Source of the DNA: Oscillospiraceae bacterium
Lineage (GTDB): Bacteria > Bacillota > Clostridia > Oscillospirales > Acutalibacteraceae
Direction: 5' to 3'
Length of the DNA: 63,333 bases
NCBI GenBank assembly: GCA_015065785.1
Contig: SVPR01000013.1
Coordinates: 1-63,333 of the forward strand
Shown: piece by piece, positions 18,351 to 25,914 of the stretch
Layout of the letters: the number at the start of each line of letters is the position of its first letter
How positions within the stretch are numbered: position 1 is the first letter of the stretch
The notes under the pieces: model-generated
Database searches by the model: none
The model's input: the letters and a program-made list of their open reading frames with translations, nothing else
What the model was told of the DNA's origin: nothing
Position numbers and translations under genes: made by a program

Positions 18351-18767
18351 ATGAGAGTAGATTCTATTAAAAACGGCTTTGTAATTGACCATATCACCGC
18401 AGGTAACGGTATGAAAATTTATGATTTACTTAAGCTCGGCGAGCTTTCTTGTCCTGTTGCACTTATGACAAATGTAAAAAGTGCAAAAATGGGCGTTAAG
18501 GATATCATAAAAATTGATGCCGATGTAAAAATTGATATGGATATTTTAGGCTATGTTGACCCTAATGTAACTATTGATATTATAAAAAATGAAAAGCTTG
18601 TTGAGAAGAGAAATGTAGATTTACCGGAGAAACTCACAAATGTAATCTATTGCAAAAATCCCCGTTGCATTTCTTCAACTGAACAAGAATTACCACATAT
18701 CTTTAATTTGACCGATAAAGAAAACAGAGTTTATCGTTGTCACTATTGTGAGACGAAAGCGAAGTAG
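18351..18767 (+). CDS. pyrI: Aspartate carbamoyltransferase regulatory subunit
   Basis: A 138-residue PyrI. N-terminal nucleotide-binding domain ('GFVIDHITAGNGMKIYDLL') and C-terminal zinc domain with Cys-x4-Cys ('CKNPRC') and Cys-x2-Cys ('CHYC'). It would confer CTP/ATP control on PyrB. Last gene of the pyr operon. AGGAGGCAGAAGT precedes ATG. A repeat element begins at the stop codon itself. Confidence 0.94.
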   Translation: MRVDSIKNGFVIDHITAGNGMKIYDLLKLGELSCPVALMTNVKSAKMGVKDIIKIDADVKIDMDILGYVDPNVTIDIIKNEKLVEKRNVDLPEKLTNVIYCKNPRCISSTEQELPHIFNLTDKENRVYRCHYCETKAK

Positions 18768-18985
18768 GAAACAGGAAACAGGTTCCTCCTGATTGCTAAT
18801 GAAAAAGTTAATAATTTTAATAGAAAAATGACTTGTCGCTTATAGTTCAAAATGAACTAAAAGTGATAAGTCATCATTTTTTTAGTTTTGCTTATTTTAT
18901 TAGTGGAATGATTTTGTTTTGATAACGAGTTAAAGTAGTTATGTTTCCTGCTTTCTGCTTCCTGCTTCCTGTTTTTTGAATGATT
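18768..18985. repeat. Composite heptamer/hairpin repeat element E2
   Basis: Between pyrI and spoVAE. Left: GAAACAG-type 7-nt units from 18768. Centre: hairpin 18826-18880, outer stem ATGACTTGTCGCTT with AAGTGATAAGTCAT (two G-U pairs on the plus-strand RNA), inner stem TAGTTCA with TGAACTA. Right: TTTCCTG/CTTTCTG/CTTCCTG 7-nt units (18942-18974), inverted relative to the left array. The outer stem sequence differs from the other copies but the two-stem layout and the inner AGTTY/RAACT core are the same. May also terminate pyr transcription. Confidence 0.7.
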
Positions 18986-19046
18986 AAATGCATAAAACAA
19001 ATCTAATTACACAAACTAATGTTAAAAATTACAAAAGAGTGATATT

Positions 19047-19400
19047 ATGATATTCTTAAAAGCATTTTTAGTTGGTGGATTAATTTGCGTTATAGGTCAG
19101 CTTTTGTTGGATTTAACAAAGCTTACACCCGCAAAAATTCTTGTGGGATTTGTAGTAGTGGGTGTAATTTTAGGCGGTATTGGCGTTTATAAATATGTTG
19201 AAGAATTTGCAGGGGCAGGAGCAACCGTGCCACTTGTGGGCTTTGGTGCACTTCTTGCAGAGGGCACTAAAGATGCAATAGATAAAGATGGCTTAGTCGG
19301 TGTGCTGACAGGTCCATTAACCGCAGGCTCTGCAGGGATTATGGCGGCAGTAATATGTGGCATTGTTGCCAGCTTTTTCGGAAAGCCGAAGGCGAAGTAG
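19047..19400 (+). CDS. spoVAE: Stage V sporulation protein AE
   Basis: A 117-residue membrane protein matching SpoVAE (the SpoVAEB chain): 'FLVGGLICVIGQLLLDLTKLTPAKILVGFVVVGVILGGIGVYK', 'FAGAGATVPLVGFG' and 'GLVGVLTGPLTAGSAGI'. Three to four membrane segments. SpoVA proteins form the channel for Ca2+-dipicolinate entry into the forespore and release at germination; expression normally depends on SigG. SpoVAC and SpoVAD are not next to it, so the rest of the complex is encoded elsewhere. The stop codon lies in a hairpin that starts the following repeat cluster. Confidence 0.9.
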   Translation: MIFLKAFLVGGLICVIGQLLLDLTKLTPAKILVGFVVVGVILGGIGVYKYVEEFAGAGATVPLVGFGALLAEGTKDAIDKDGLVGVLTGPLTAGSAGIMAAVICGIVASFFGKPKAK

Positions 19401-19770
19401 TTGCAAGTATGCAACTAAATTCAGAATGCAGAATTCTATTTTAAATTGAAAATTGAAAATGGAAAATTGAAAATTGTGGGACCTGCGGTCGGCGATTATA
19501 ATAGTTATCCATAAAAACAAGAAATTCTATTATTTGAAGCTTTATATAAACTTAAAATGATAGAATTTTTATATTTAAATCTTAATATTTGTAATTTAGT
19601 ATAAATGAAAAAGTCGGTTTACCATTATAACTAATTATTATAATTACGGTGTAGCCCCGAAATTTTCAATTTTCAACTTTCAATTTTCAATTATATTTGC
19701 CAACGCAGTTCCGAAATTATTCATTCTTCATCATTCATCAGCGTCAGCGATTTCATTATTCATTAAAAGT
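19398..19770. repeat. Nested composite repeat elements E3 (includes a ~245 bp unit)
   Basis: Fills the 380 bp between spoVAE and the next gene. It begins with hairpin TAGTTGCA-AGTA-TGCAACTA (19398-19417) that includes the spoVAE stop, then TGCAGAA-type bases. The inner unit (19444-19693) is bounded by inverted 7-nt arrays of ATTGAAA and TTTTCAA type, with micro-hairpins GACC-TGC-GGTC (19480-19490) and GGT-GTA-GCC (~19649-19657) and a central hairpin at 19522-19568. Outside it comes micro-hairpin AAC-GCA-GTT (19702-19710) and 7-nt units of ATTCATC type up to ~19770. The inner unit is nearly the exact reverse complement of 63070-63333. Confidence 0.85.
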
Positions 19771-19771
19771 G

Positions 19772-19800
19772 GAAGTGGCATCAAGATGCCACTTCTACTT
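19772..19800 (-). terminator. Hairpin at the 3' end of the EEP-family gene
   Basis: Perfect 11 bp stem GAAGTGGCATC (19772-19782) with GATGCCACTTC (19785-19795), overlapping the minus-strand stop codon; on the minus strand it is followed by CACTTTTAATG, a weak U-tract. Probable terminator. Confidence 0.55.
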
Positions 19801-20695
19801 TTGCAACCACCGCGTGGTGGTCCGAAATATATCTGAAATCATATCTTTTCTTAACCACTTCATATTTCAAAGCCTTAAAGCCGTCATTTATCAGAATGTA
19901 ATCTAAAACGAAATCTTTATAAGCATTCGGGTCGGCGTTGTGGAAAGTCGATGAATGCATTGTGTCCTTTGCAAGAGCTTTGGTGTCTTTTAAAACATCA
20001 GAAGTAATATCTTTATACCCCATACTTTTTTCAAGAAAATTCAGGTCACCGGTGAACACAACGGGTAAATCTTTGAATTCTTTAACCTTTTCTAAAATCA
20101 TACCAATACTGTTTCTTCTTGCCTCACTGCTTGCGTTGTCAAAGTGAGCGTTAATGTGAACATATTGCGTCTTTGTGTGCTTGTTTTCTAAAATAACCCA
20201 GGTGCAGATTCTTCTGTATGCAGAGCCCCAGCCGTAAGAAATTTCCTCAGGTGTTTCAGAAAGCCAGAAATAACCGGAGTCAACAACATTAAATTTATTC
20301 TTTAAATAAAATATTGCGGTGAATTCATCCTCTGCATCTTCACTGCTTTTGTAATCCAATGCAGTGTTAGAGCCAACACCAACAAAGCTGTAGCTTTCGC
20401 TTAACTTCTCATTTAATGCGTTCATCCAATAAGGTGTTGCTTCCTGAACACCTAAAGAGTCAATCTCATTATTTAATATTGCTTTTGAGATGTTCTTTAC
20501 TCTTGTTTCTAAATCCTTGCCGTCAAAGCTCCACGAGCAAACATTAAGTGTCATAATGTTAAGCTTTTCTGACGGCTTTGTGTAAGCATGTTCTTTGTTA
20601 TATCTGTTTTGTGTGCTACCGATTAAAAAGCCTGTACCGTAAGAAACTAACCCAAAAACCAATATAATTGCAATATATTTTATTAAATTTTTCAA
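19781..20695 (-). CDS. Membrane-anchored endonuclease/exonuclease/phosphatase (EEP) family protein
   Basis: A 304-residue protein with an N-terminal signal anchor (about 5-27) and an extracytoplasmic EEP (DNase I/sphingomyelinase-like) domain. Metal and catalytic residues can be followed: 'IMTLNVCSW' (Asn), 'DSLGVQEATPYW' (Glu), 'YVHINAHFDN' (His), 'VVFTGDLNF' (Asp-x-Asn), 'DYILINDG' and the final 'ISDHHAV' (Asp-His). The substrate could be nucleic acid, a phospholipid headgroup or inositol phosphate; the anchor argues for a surface role. Ends within a hairpin that is likely its terminator. Confidence 0.8.
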   Translation of the reverse strand: MKNLIKYIAIILVFGLVSYGTGFLIGSTQNRYNKEHAYTKPSEKLNIMTLNVCSWSFDGKDLETRVKNISKAILNNEIDSLGVQEATPYWMNALNEKLSESYSFVGVGSNTALDYKSSEDAEDEFTAIFYLKNKFNVVDSGYFWLSETPEEISYGWGSAYRRICTWVILENKHTKTQYVHINAHFDNASSEARRNSIGMILEKVKEFKDLPVVFTGDLNFLEKSMGYKDITSDVLKDTKALAKDTMHSSTFHNADPNAYKDFVLDYILINDGFKALKYEVVKKRYDFRYISDHHAVVAKVEVAS

Positions 20696-20758
20696 GTTAA
20701 ATACCCCTTAATTCAAGTGAGTAAATAATATCATAATATTGGTTTTTGGTCAATAATT

Positions 20759-20798
20759 GAGTCCCTTTAAATATCTCAAAAGATATTTAAAGGGACTC
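20759..20798 (-). terminator. Long hairpin after the P-type ATPase gene
   Basis: Perfect 17 bp inverted repeat (GAGTCCCTTTAAATATC with GATATTTAAAGGGACTC) just after the ATPase stop at 20805. The T-tract on the minus strand is poor (CAATTATTG), so it may act by stabilising the 3' end as well as terminating. Confidence 0.6.
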
Positions 20799-20804
20799 AT
20801 ATTC

Positions 20805-23477
20805 TTAGTTTTTAGCTGTCTTTCTTTGAATAAACTTAACAATTTCAACAATCGGAATAATGAGGAATGCAAGACCGAGTGAAATAAGGTAAGCCTGTAA
20901 ATCAAGGTGTTGGAAGCCAAAGAGATTTGAAAGGAAGTCAATCTCAACAACTGCAGTTGTAAGGAGGAATGAAGCAACCATTGCAACATAAAGTACAGGG
21001 TTGTGGTGCCCTTTAAATACCAATGCAACAGAAGAGCCTCTTTGTGAACGCATATTGAATGAGTGGAAAATCTCACACATAGCCATTGTAAAGAATGCCA
21101 TTGTCATACCCTCAGAGCTGTCAGCAATGTGGTGGAATACGAGGTGACCTGTTTCTAAAAATTCACCAATATAGAAAGCAATTACTGTAAGAATACTAAC
21201 TAAAATACCCTGGTAAGCACAGTCAAAGCCTAAACCACCTGAGAAAATACCGTCGTTTTTGCTTCTTGGTTTTCTCTTCATAATATTTGCTTCCGGTTTT
21301 TCAAGACCTAATGCAAGTGCCGGAATACTGTCAGTAACTAAGTTAATGAAGAGGAGGTGAGGAGCCTTGAGAATTGTAAAGCTCATAATTGTCGCAAAGA
21401 AGATAGAAACAACTTCTGAAAGGTTTGAGCCTAAAAGGAATTGAATTGCTTTACGGATGTTGTCGTAAATTCTTCTGCCTTCGCCAACTGCTGAAACAAT
21501 AGTTGCAAAGTTGTCGTCTGTAAGAACCATATCAGCAACATTCTTTGTAACATCAGTACCGGTAATACCCATACCAACACCAATGTCAGCACTCTTAATT
21601 GACGGTGCATCGTTAACACCGTCACCTGTCATAGCAGTAACATAACCCTTACTACGCCAAGCGTTAACAATTCTTGTTTTGTGTTCAGGCTGAACACGGG
21701 CATAAACGAAAATGTTTTCAACTATTTTCTCGAATTCTTCATCAGAATATTTATCAATATCGCTACCCATCATAGCCTGACTGTCGTCTGTTAAAATGCC
21801 TAATTCTCTCGCGATAGCCTTTGCTGTGTTGATGTGGTCACCTGTAATCATAATAGGTGTAATGCCTGCACTTCTGCATTCAACAATAGCGTCCTGAACC
21901 TCCGGACGAACAGGGTCAATCATACCTGTAAGACCAATGAAAATCATTTCGTTTTCAAGTGCTTCACTTGAATATTCTGCAGGTTCAAGTGAGTATTCCT
22001 TAAATGCTACTGCAAATACACGAAGAGCCTTGTTACCCATTCTTGTGTTTTCTTCTGCAATTTTAGCAATTATTTCGTCTGTAATTGCAACAACCTGACC
22101 ACCGATATAGGCTTTTGTACATTTCTTGAGAATTTCGTCAGGAGCACCTTTGGTGTATTGTATGAAGTTACCGTTGTAGCTGTGAACCGTACTCATCATC
22201 TTTCTGCCTGAGTCAAATGGAACTTCACCAACACGAGGTTTTTCGGTAACCAATACATTTTTATCTAAATCTAATGTTTTAGCGTAGTTTATAAGCGCAA
22301 CCTCGTCAGGCTCGCCTGTGCCTTTGCCGTTTTCGTCAACATCTGCATTTGTACAAAGAGCCATAGCAGTTGCTAAAAGCTTTTCATCCTCTGCGTAGTG
22401 GTCAACAACAGTCATAACATTCTGTGTTAATGTACCTGTTTTATCTGAACAGATAATCTGTGTACAGCCAAGAGTTTCAACCGCATTCATTTTTCTGATA
22501 ATCGCATTTTTCTTTGACATATTTGTAACGCCGATTGAAAGCACGATTGTCATAACAGCAACAAGACCCTCAGGAATTGCCGCAACTGCCAACGCAATAG
22601 CAGTAATAAATGAGTTAAGAGCAACATTATAAAGAGGTGCGTCGCTACCTGAAATAAAGTGCATTGCTATATTGTAACCAAAAATAACAACACAAACACC
22701 AATAACAAGCTTTGTGAGAATTTTTGAAAGCTGTTCAAGCTTTATTTCAAGAGGTGTTTTACCGTCTTCTGCGAGGGTAATAGCGTTAGCAATTTTACCC
22801 ATTTCGGTATCCATACCGGTTGCAACAACAACTGCCTTACCACGACCATAAACAAGTGTTGAGCCCATATAAGCCATATTTTTACGGTCGCCTAACGGAA
22901 CCTCTTCATCACCTTTACCCATTAAAGCTTTTATGAGCTTATTAACGGGAACAGATTCACCTGTAAGAGCCGCTTCTTCAATTTTCATACTTGCACATTC
23001 AAAAATACGGCAGTCAGCAGGAATTGCATCACCTGCATCAAGAAGAATAACATCACCAACAACTAAATCTTCACTCTTAATAGTAACAATTTTACCATCA
23101 CGGAGAGTTTTTGTTGTAGCGGCAGACATTTTCTGAAGAGCTTCTACGGCTTTTTCTGCCTTGTTTTCCTGAATAACACCTAATATTGCGTTGATAAGAA
23201 CAACTGTGATAATAATAAGTGCGTCAGTCGGAACGCCAATACCATGCTCAATGAATTCTGTTACAGTTGAAATAACAGCCGCAACAATGAGAATGATAAT
23301 CATCGGGTCTTTCATCTGGTCGAAGAATTTTTTAAGTGTAGAGTCCTTTTTTGCTTCGGCAAGCTTATTTTTGCCGTTGGCTTCAAGTCTTTTTCCGGCT
23401 TCTTCGCTTGTAAGACCTTGTTCTGAAGATTTTACTTCTTCAAAAACCGCTTCGGCAGTTTCAAGATAATACTTCAT
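20805..23477 (-). CDS. P-type cation ATPase, PMCA/SERCA-like, likely Mn2+/Ca2+ exporter
   Basis: An 890-residue P2-type ATPase. N-terminal cation ATPase domain ('YLETAEAVFEEVKSSEQGLTSEEA'), 'LTGESVPVNK' actuator loop, 'VAAIPEGLVAVMTIVLSIG' M4 ion site (PEGL), phosphorylation motif 'CSDKTGTLTQ' with Asp345, 'KGAPD' nucleotide site, 'MTGDGVNDAPSIKSADIG' hinge and six C-terminal TM helices. Sequence alone says calcium type. Directly upstream is a yybP-ykoY riboswitch with terminator, a Mn2+ sensor that in Lactococcus and Streptococcus controls similar ATPases used for Mn2+ efflux. I therefore infer a Mn2+ (perhaps also Ca2+) efflux role. The start has GAGGGAAGAAA before ATG. Confidence 0.9.
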   Translation of the reverse strand: MKYYLETAEAVFEEVKSSEQGLTSEEAGKRLEANGKNKLAEAKKDSTLKKFFDQMKDPMIIILIVAAVISTVTEFIEHGIGVPTDALIIITVVLINAILGVIQENKAEKAVEALQKMSAATTKTLRDGKIVTIKSEDLVVGDVILLDAGDAIPADCRIFECASMKIEEAALTGESVPVNKLIKALMGKGDEEVPLGDRKNMAYMGSTLVYGRGKAVVVATGMDTEMGKIANAITLAEDGKTPLEIKLEQLSKILTKLVIGVCVVIFGYNIAMHFISGSDAPLYNVALNSFITAIALAVAAIPEGLVAVMTIVLSIGVTNMSKKNAIIRKMNAVETLGCTQIICSDKTGTLTQNVMTVVDHYAEDEKLLATAMALCTNADVDENGKGTGEPDEVALINYAKTLDLDKNVLVTEKPRVGEVPFDSGRKMMSTVHSYNGNFIQYTKGAPDEILKKCTKAYIGGQVVAITDEIIAKIAEENTRMGNKALRVFAVAFKEYSLEPAEYSSEALENEMIFIGLTGMIDPVRPEVQDAIVECRSAGITPIMITGDHINTAKAIARELGILTDDSQAMMGSDIDKYSDEEFEKIVENIFVYARVQPEHKTRIVNAWRSKGYVTAMTGDGVNDAPSIKSADIGVGMGITGTDVTKNVADMVLTDDNFATIVSAVGEGRRIYDNIRKAIQFLLGSNLSEVVSIFFATIMSFTILKAPHLLFINLVTDSIPALALGLEKPEANIMKRKPRSKNDGIFSGGLGFDCAYQGILVSILTVIAFYIGEFLETGHLVFHHIADSSEGMTMAFFTMAMCEIFHSFNMRSQRGSSVALVFKGHHNPVLYVAMVASFLLTTAVVEIDFLSNLFGFQHLDLQAYLISLGLAFLIIPIVEIVKFIQRKTAKN

Positions 23478-23528
23478 TTTCTTCCCTCGTTTTCAATAAA
23501 ATTAACATTAAAAGGAATAACAGATACT

Positions 23529-23635
23529 AAAAAAGACTTTTACCTCTTGGGTAAAAGTCTCACTCTTTAAGATATTAGCGGGTTATTAACCGAATTGACG
23601 CCGATATCATGCTTTTGCACGAGTTACTCCCTTTT
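23529..23635 (-). promoter_or_regulatory. yybP-ykoY (Mn2+) riboswitch with expression-platform terminator
   Basis: On the minus strand the leader starts AAAAGGGAGTAACTC (ends 23635) and closes with GAGTGAGACTTTT, the conserved ends of the yybP-ykoY aptamer (P1 plus the GAGAC-type loop). Between them lies GGCGTCAATTCGG, like the conserved L1. The P1 3' strand is shared with a terminator: GACTTTTACC pairs with GGTAAAAGTC (23535-23558 on the plus strand), then six T on the minus strand. Metal binding would favour P1 and prevent termination, an ON switch, ~50 nt before the ATPase gene. Confidence 0.85.
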
Positions 23636-23753
23636 GTTGTAATTTATTATACAGTAAATTCCAGATTTTGTAAATAGAAAAATGATAAAATTTACCAAAA
23701 TTACATAATTGCCCAAGTCATTTATAATATATGTTTGGCAGAGAGTAAATGTT

Positions 23754-24332
23754 TTATTCAACAGGTATTTCTAAAATTGGTTGAAGCTGTATTCCTTTTA
23801 ATGCATTTTCAACTGTTTTTGGTAAAAGTGTAAAGTCTGCAACACAGGAGCAGGGCTTGTTAGAAAAGCTGTCTTGTCTGAATGGTACGAAAAAAGTGTT
23901 TTTGTAATTCAGAAGATTGCCTATGTTTTTTCCTGCACCAGAAAGAGCATCGTTTGTAGAAACCGCAATTACGAGAGGTCTTGCGTTTCTTAAATGAGCT
24001 TTTGTTGCAAGTGTTACCGACGTGTCAGAAATACCATTGCTCAGCTTTGCTAATGTGTTTCCTGTGCAAGGGGCAATAACTAAAAGGTCTAAAAGCTTTT
24101 TAGGGCCAATTGGCTCAGCATCCTTAATTGTGTGTATAATCTCTTTTTTTGTAATACGCTTTAATTCGTCTTGCCAGAACTTAGCTTCACCAAATCTCGT
24201 GTCAAAGGAATAAGCATTTTCTGACATAATCGGAATGACTTCATATCCTAGTTTAACGAGATTTTCAATTTCCTTGAATACGCTTTTAAAAGTGCAAAAC
24301 GAACCACAAATTGCGAAACCGATTGTCGTCAT
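23754..24332 (-). CDS. dpaB: Dipicolinate synthase subunit B
   Basis: A 192-residue flavoprotein-like (Dfp/SpoVFB family) protein. 'IGFAICGSFCTFKSVFKEIENL' is the typical N-terminal nucleotide fold, 'LLVIAPCTGNTLAKLSNGISDTSVTLATKAHL' the conserved centre and 'RPLVIAVSTNDALSG' the next strand; ends as in SpoVFB. With DpaA it makes dipicolinic acid from dihydrodipicolinate for the spore core. Only 4 bp after dpaA. Mother-cell (SigK) expression is known for Bacillus; no such promoter was resolved here. Confidence 0.92.
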   Translation of the reverse strand: MTTIGFAICGSFCTFKSVFKEIENLVKLGYEVIPIMSENAYSFDTRFGEAKFWQDELKRITKKEIIHTIKDAEPIGPKKLLDLLVIAPCTGNTLAKLSNGISDTSVTLATKAHLRNARPLVIAVSTNDALSGAGKNIGNLLNYKNTFFVPFRQDSFSNKPCSCVADFTLLPKTVENALKGIQLQPILEIPVE

Positions 24333-24336
24333 AAAA

Positions 24337-25188
24337 TCATTCCTTTTTCTCTATAATCGGAAGAATAGAACGCCCTATAATTTCACCGGCGGTTTTAGGT
24401 GCAACCTTTCCCGGTAAGGAGTTCGCTTTAATTACATCAAAGGCGAATTCCTTTGCAGCCTGAAAATCAATTCCAAACGGAGCAGAAGCAATTTCAATAA
24501 AAAGACAATCGGAAGATATGTTTTTCATTTCTTCTCTGCCTAAAACCTTTTGTGGAACAGTGTTAATAAGGGCATCAAATTTGTATTCGTTGTTTTTGAG
24601 AGAGGCGAAAGATTCAAATTTATAACCTTTGGTGAAGGCATCGGCTTTGTCACGCTCTTTTCTTGCAAAAACAGTAACCTCAGCACCAAGTGCTTTTAAT
24701 GTTGCTGCAAGAACCTTGCTGACTCTGCCGTAGCCTAAAATGGCACATTTCATTGAATGAATGGTGATAGGCAGGTTTTTAATAAGAATTTCAACAACTC
24801 CTTCAGCAGTTGGAATAGCATTAAAAATTGCTAATTCGTCTAAAATAAAATAATCATAATATTCTATTTCAGCCTCTTGCAATGTTTCCTTAAAGCTTTC
24901 GGGTAATTGTCCGCCTATTACAATGTTTTCTTTTTTTAAAAGTGTGCAGATATCTTTTATTTCTACCTTTCCATCAAACAAAGGTGTGTTAAGTGTTAAT
25001 CTGTCTTTTGTAAAGGGGAGTGGTAATATAATGTATTCAGCACTATTTATAGCTTCATTGAGTGTGTTGAAGCAGTTGGTTTCTGAAAAAGCATAATAAC
25101 AGACCTGTAATTTTTGTTTTTCGAGATATTCACCTAAATAGAGTGAGCGTTCATCGCCACCTAAAATTAAAAAAATATTCTCTTTCAT
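24337..25188 (-). CDS. dpaA: Dipicolinate synthase subunit A
   Basis: A 283-residue SpoVFA-type protein. N-terminal 'LGGDERSLYLGEYL' is the family hallmark, 'LPLPFTKDRLTLNTP' follows, and a central NAD(P)-binding 'CAILGYGRVSKVLAATLKALGAEVTVFAR' Rossmann motif gives the dehydrogenase half. C-terminal 'SLPGKVAPKTAGEIIG' is also characteristic. Forms the dipicolinate synthase with DpaB. GAGGAC precedes the ATG. Confidence 0.92.
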   Translation of the reverse strand: MKENIFLILGGDERSLYLGEYLEKQKLQVCYYAFSETNCFNTLNEAINSAEYIILPLPFTKDRLTLNTPLFDGKVEIKDICTLLKKENIVIGGQLPESFKETLQEAEIEYYDYFILDELAIFNAIPTAEGVVEILIKNLPITIHSMKCAILGYGRVSKVLAATLKALGAEVTVFARKERDKADAFTKGYKFESFASLKNNEYKFDALINTVPQKVLGREEMKNISSDCLFIEIASAPFGIDFQAAKEFAFDVIKANSLPGKVAPKTAGEIIGRSILPIIEKKE

Positions 25189-25242
25189 TAAATATCAGTC
25201 CTCTCGTTATTATTGTATTCAGAAAAAACCTGGTGGTTACAA

Positions 25243-25279
25243 ATAAAAAGAACAAGACTGCCAAAGACAGCCTTGCTCT
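25243..25279 (-). terminator. Terminator after the HTH gene
   Basis: On the minus strand AGAGCAAGGCTG pairs with CAGTCTTGTTCT (12 bp, two G-U pairs, loop TCTTTGG), followed by TTTTTATTTG. Separates the HTH regulator from dpaAB. Confidence 0.85.
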
Positions 25280-25317
25280 TTTATGAGGGATATTTAAAGG
25301 GGGAGAAATAATACTAA

Positions 25318-25563
25318 TTATTCAACATCAAGAAGCCAACTAACATTTGTGTTAAGTACTTCAGCTAAAGCAACAACTTCAAAATCTGAAACTGAGCGAA
25401 GCTGACCTTCTAATTTTGAAAGACCTGACGCATTAAGGTCAACGCCACGGATTTGTAATTGTGTAAGCAAATCCTTTTGCTTCATACCGATTTCCTTGCG
25501 TCTTGCTTCAACTTTTTTTCCGCAGATATTGCGGTCGCCGAGTGGTTGTTTTCTGATTCTCAT
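25318..25563 (-). CDS. Small XRE-family HTH transcriptional regulator
   Basis: An 81-residue single-domain HTH_3/XRE protein: helices 'VEARRKEIGMKQKDLLTQL' and 'ASGLSKLEGQLRSVSDFEVVALAEVLNTNVSWLL' with the recognition helix around residues 45-55. No ligand domain. GAGGAAATCTCA precedes ATG. A perfect palindrome ATGAGTGA-GTAA-TCACTCAT at 25624-25643, about 60 bp upstream of its start, may be its own operator (inference). Similar small regulators are widespread in gut Clostridia; target unknown. Confidence 0.82.
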   Translation of the reverse strand: MRIRKQPLGDRNICGKKVEARRKEIGMKQKDLLTQLQIRGVDLNASGLSKLEGQLRSVSDFEVVALAEVLNTNVSWLLDVE

Positions 25564-25623
25564 TGAGATTTCCTCACTTTCACTATTTATAAATTCTTTT
25601 AATTTGTGTGCGTGGGTAAAACT

Positions 25624-25643
25624 ATGAGTGAGTAATCACTCAT
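25624..25643. promoter_or_regulatory. Palindrome upstream of the HTH gene, candidate operator
   Basis: ATGAGTGA, 4 nt, TCACTCAT: perfect 8 bp arms. Directly followed by another inverted repeat, CGTAAAAA (25649-25656) with TTTTTACG (25666-25673). Both lie in the 351 bp gene-free stretch 25564-25914 between divergent genes. Confidence 0.45.
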
Positions 25644-25661
25644 AACCTCGTAAAAAATTTA

Positions 25662-25712
25662 TTGCTTTTTACGAAGCAACAATCATCAATCACCAATCAA
25701 TTTATCATCCTG
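25662..25712. repeat. Partial heptamer element E4
   Basis: Micro-hairpin TTGCTT-TTTACG-AAGCAA (25662-25679) followed by 7-nt units CAATCAT, CAATCAC, CAATCAA and TTTATCA (from 25679). Same micro-hairpin-plus-heptamer order as in the larger elements, with another unit sequence. The rest of the stretch to 25914 is A/T-rich; no clear promoter was resolved. Confidence 0.5.
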
Positions 25713-25914
25713 GGGTCATAATATCACACAATTTTAATTCTGTAAAGATATTTTAATAAGAAAAAATAAATTTATGAATATTGTGAAAATAAAACAAAAA
25801 ATAATCCATATTTTTTATTATCTTAAATGTGAAAATGTTTGATAAGAGTAAAATTGTATGGTAAAATATGTTGTAGAAAATACTATTATTATATAAAAGT
25901 GATGGTGAGCAGAA

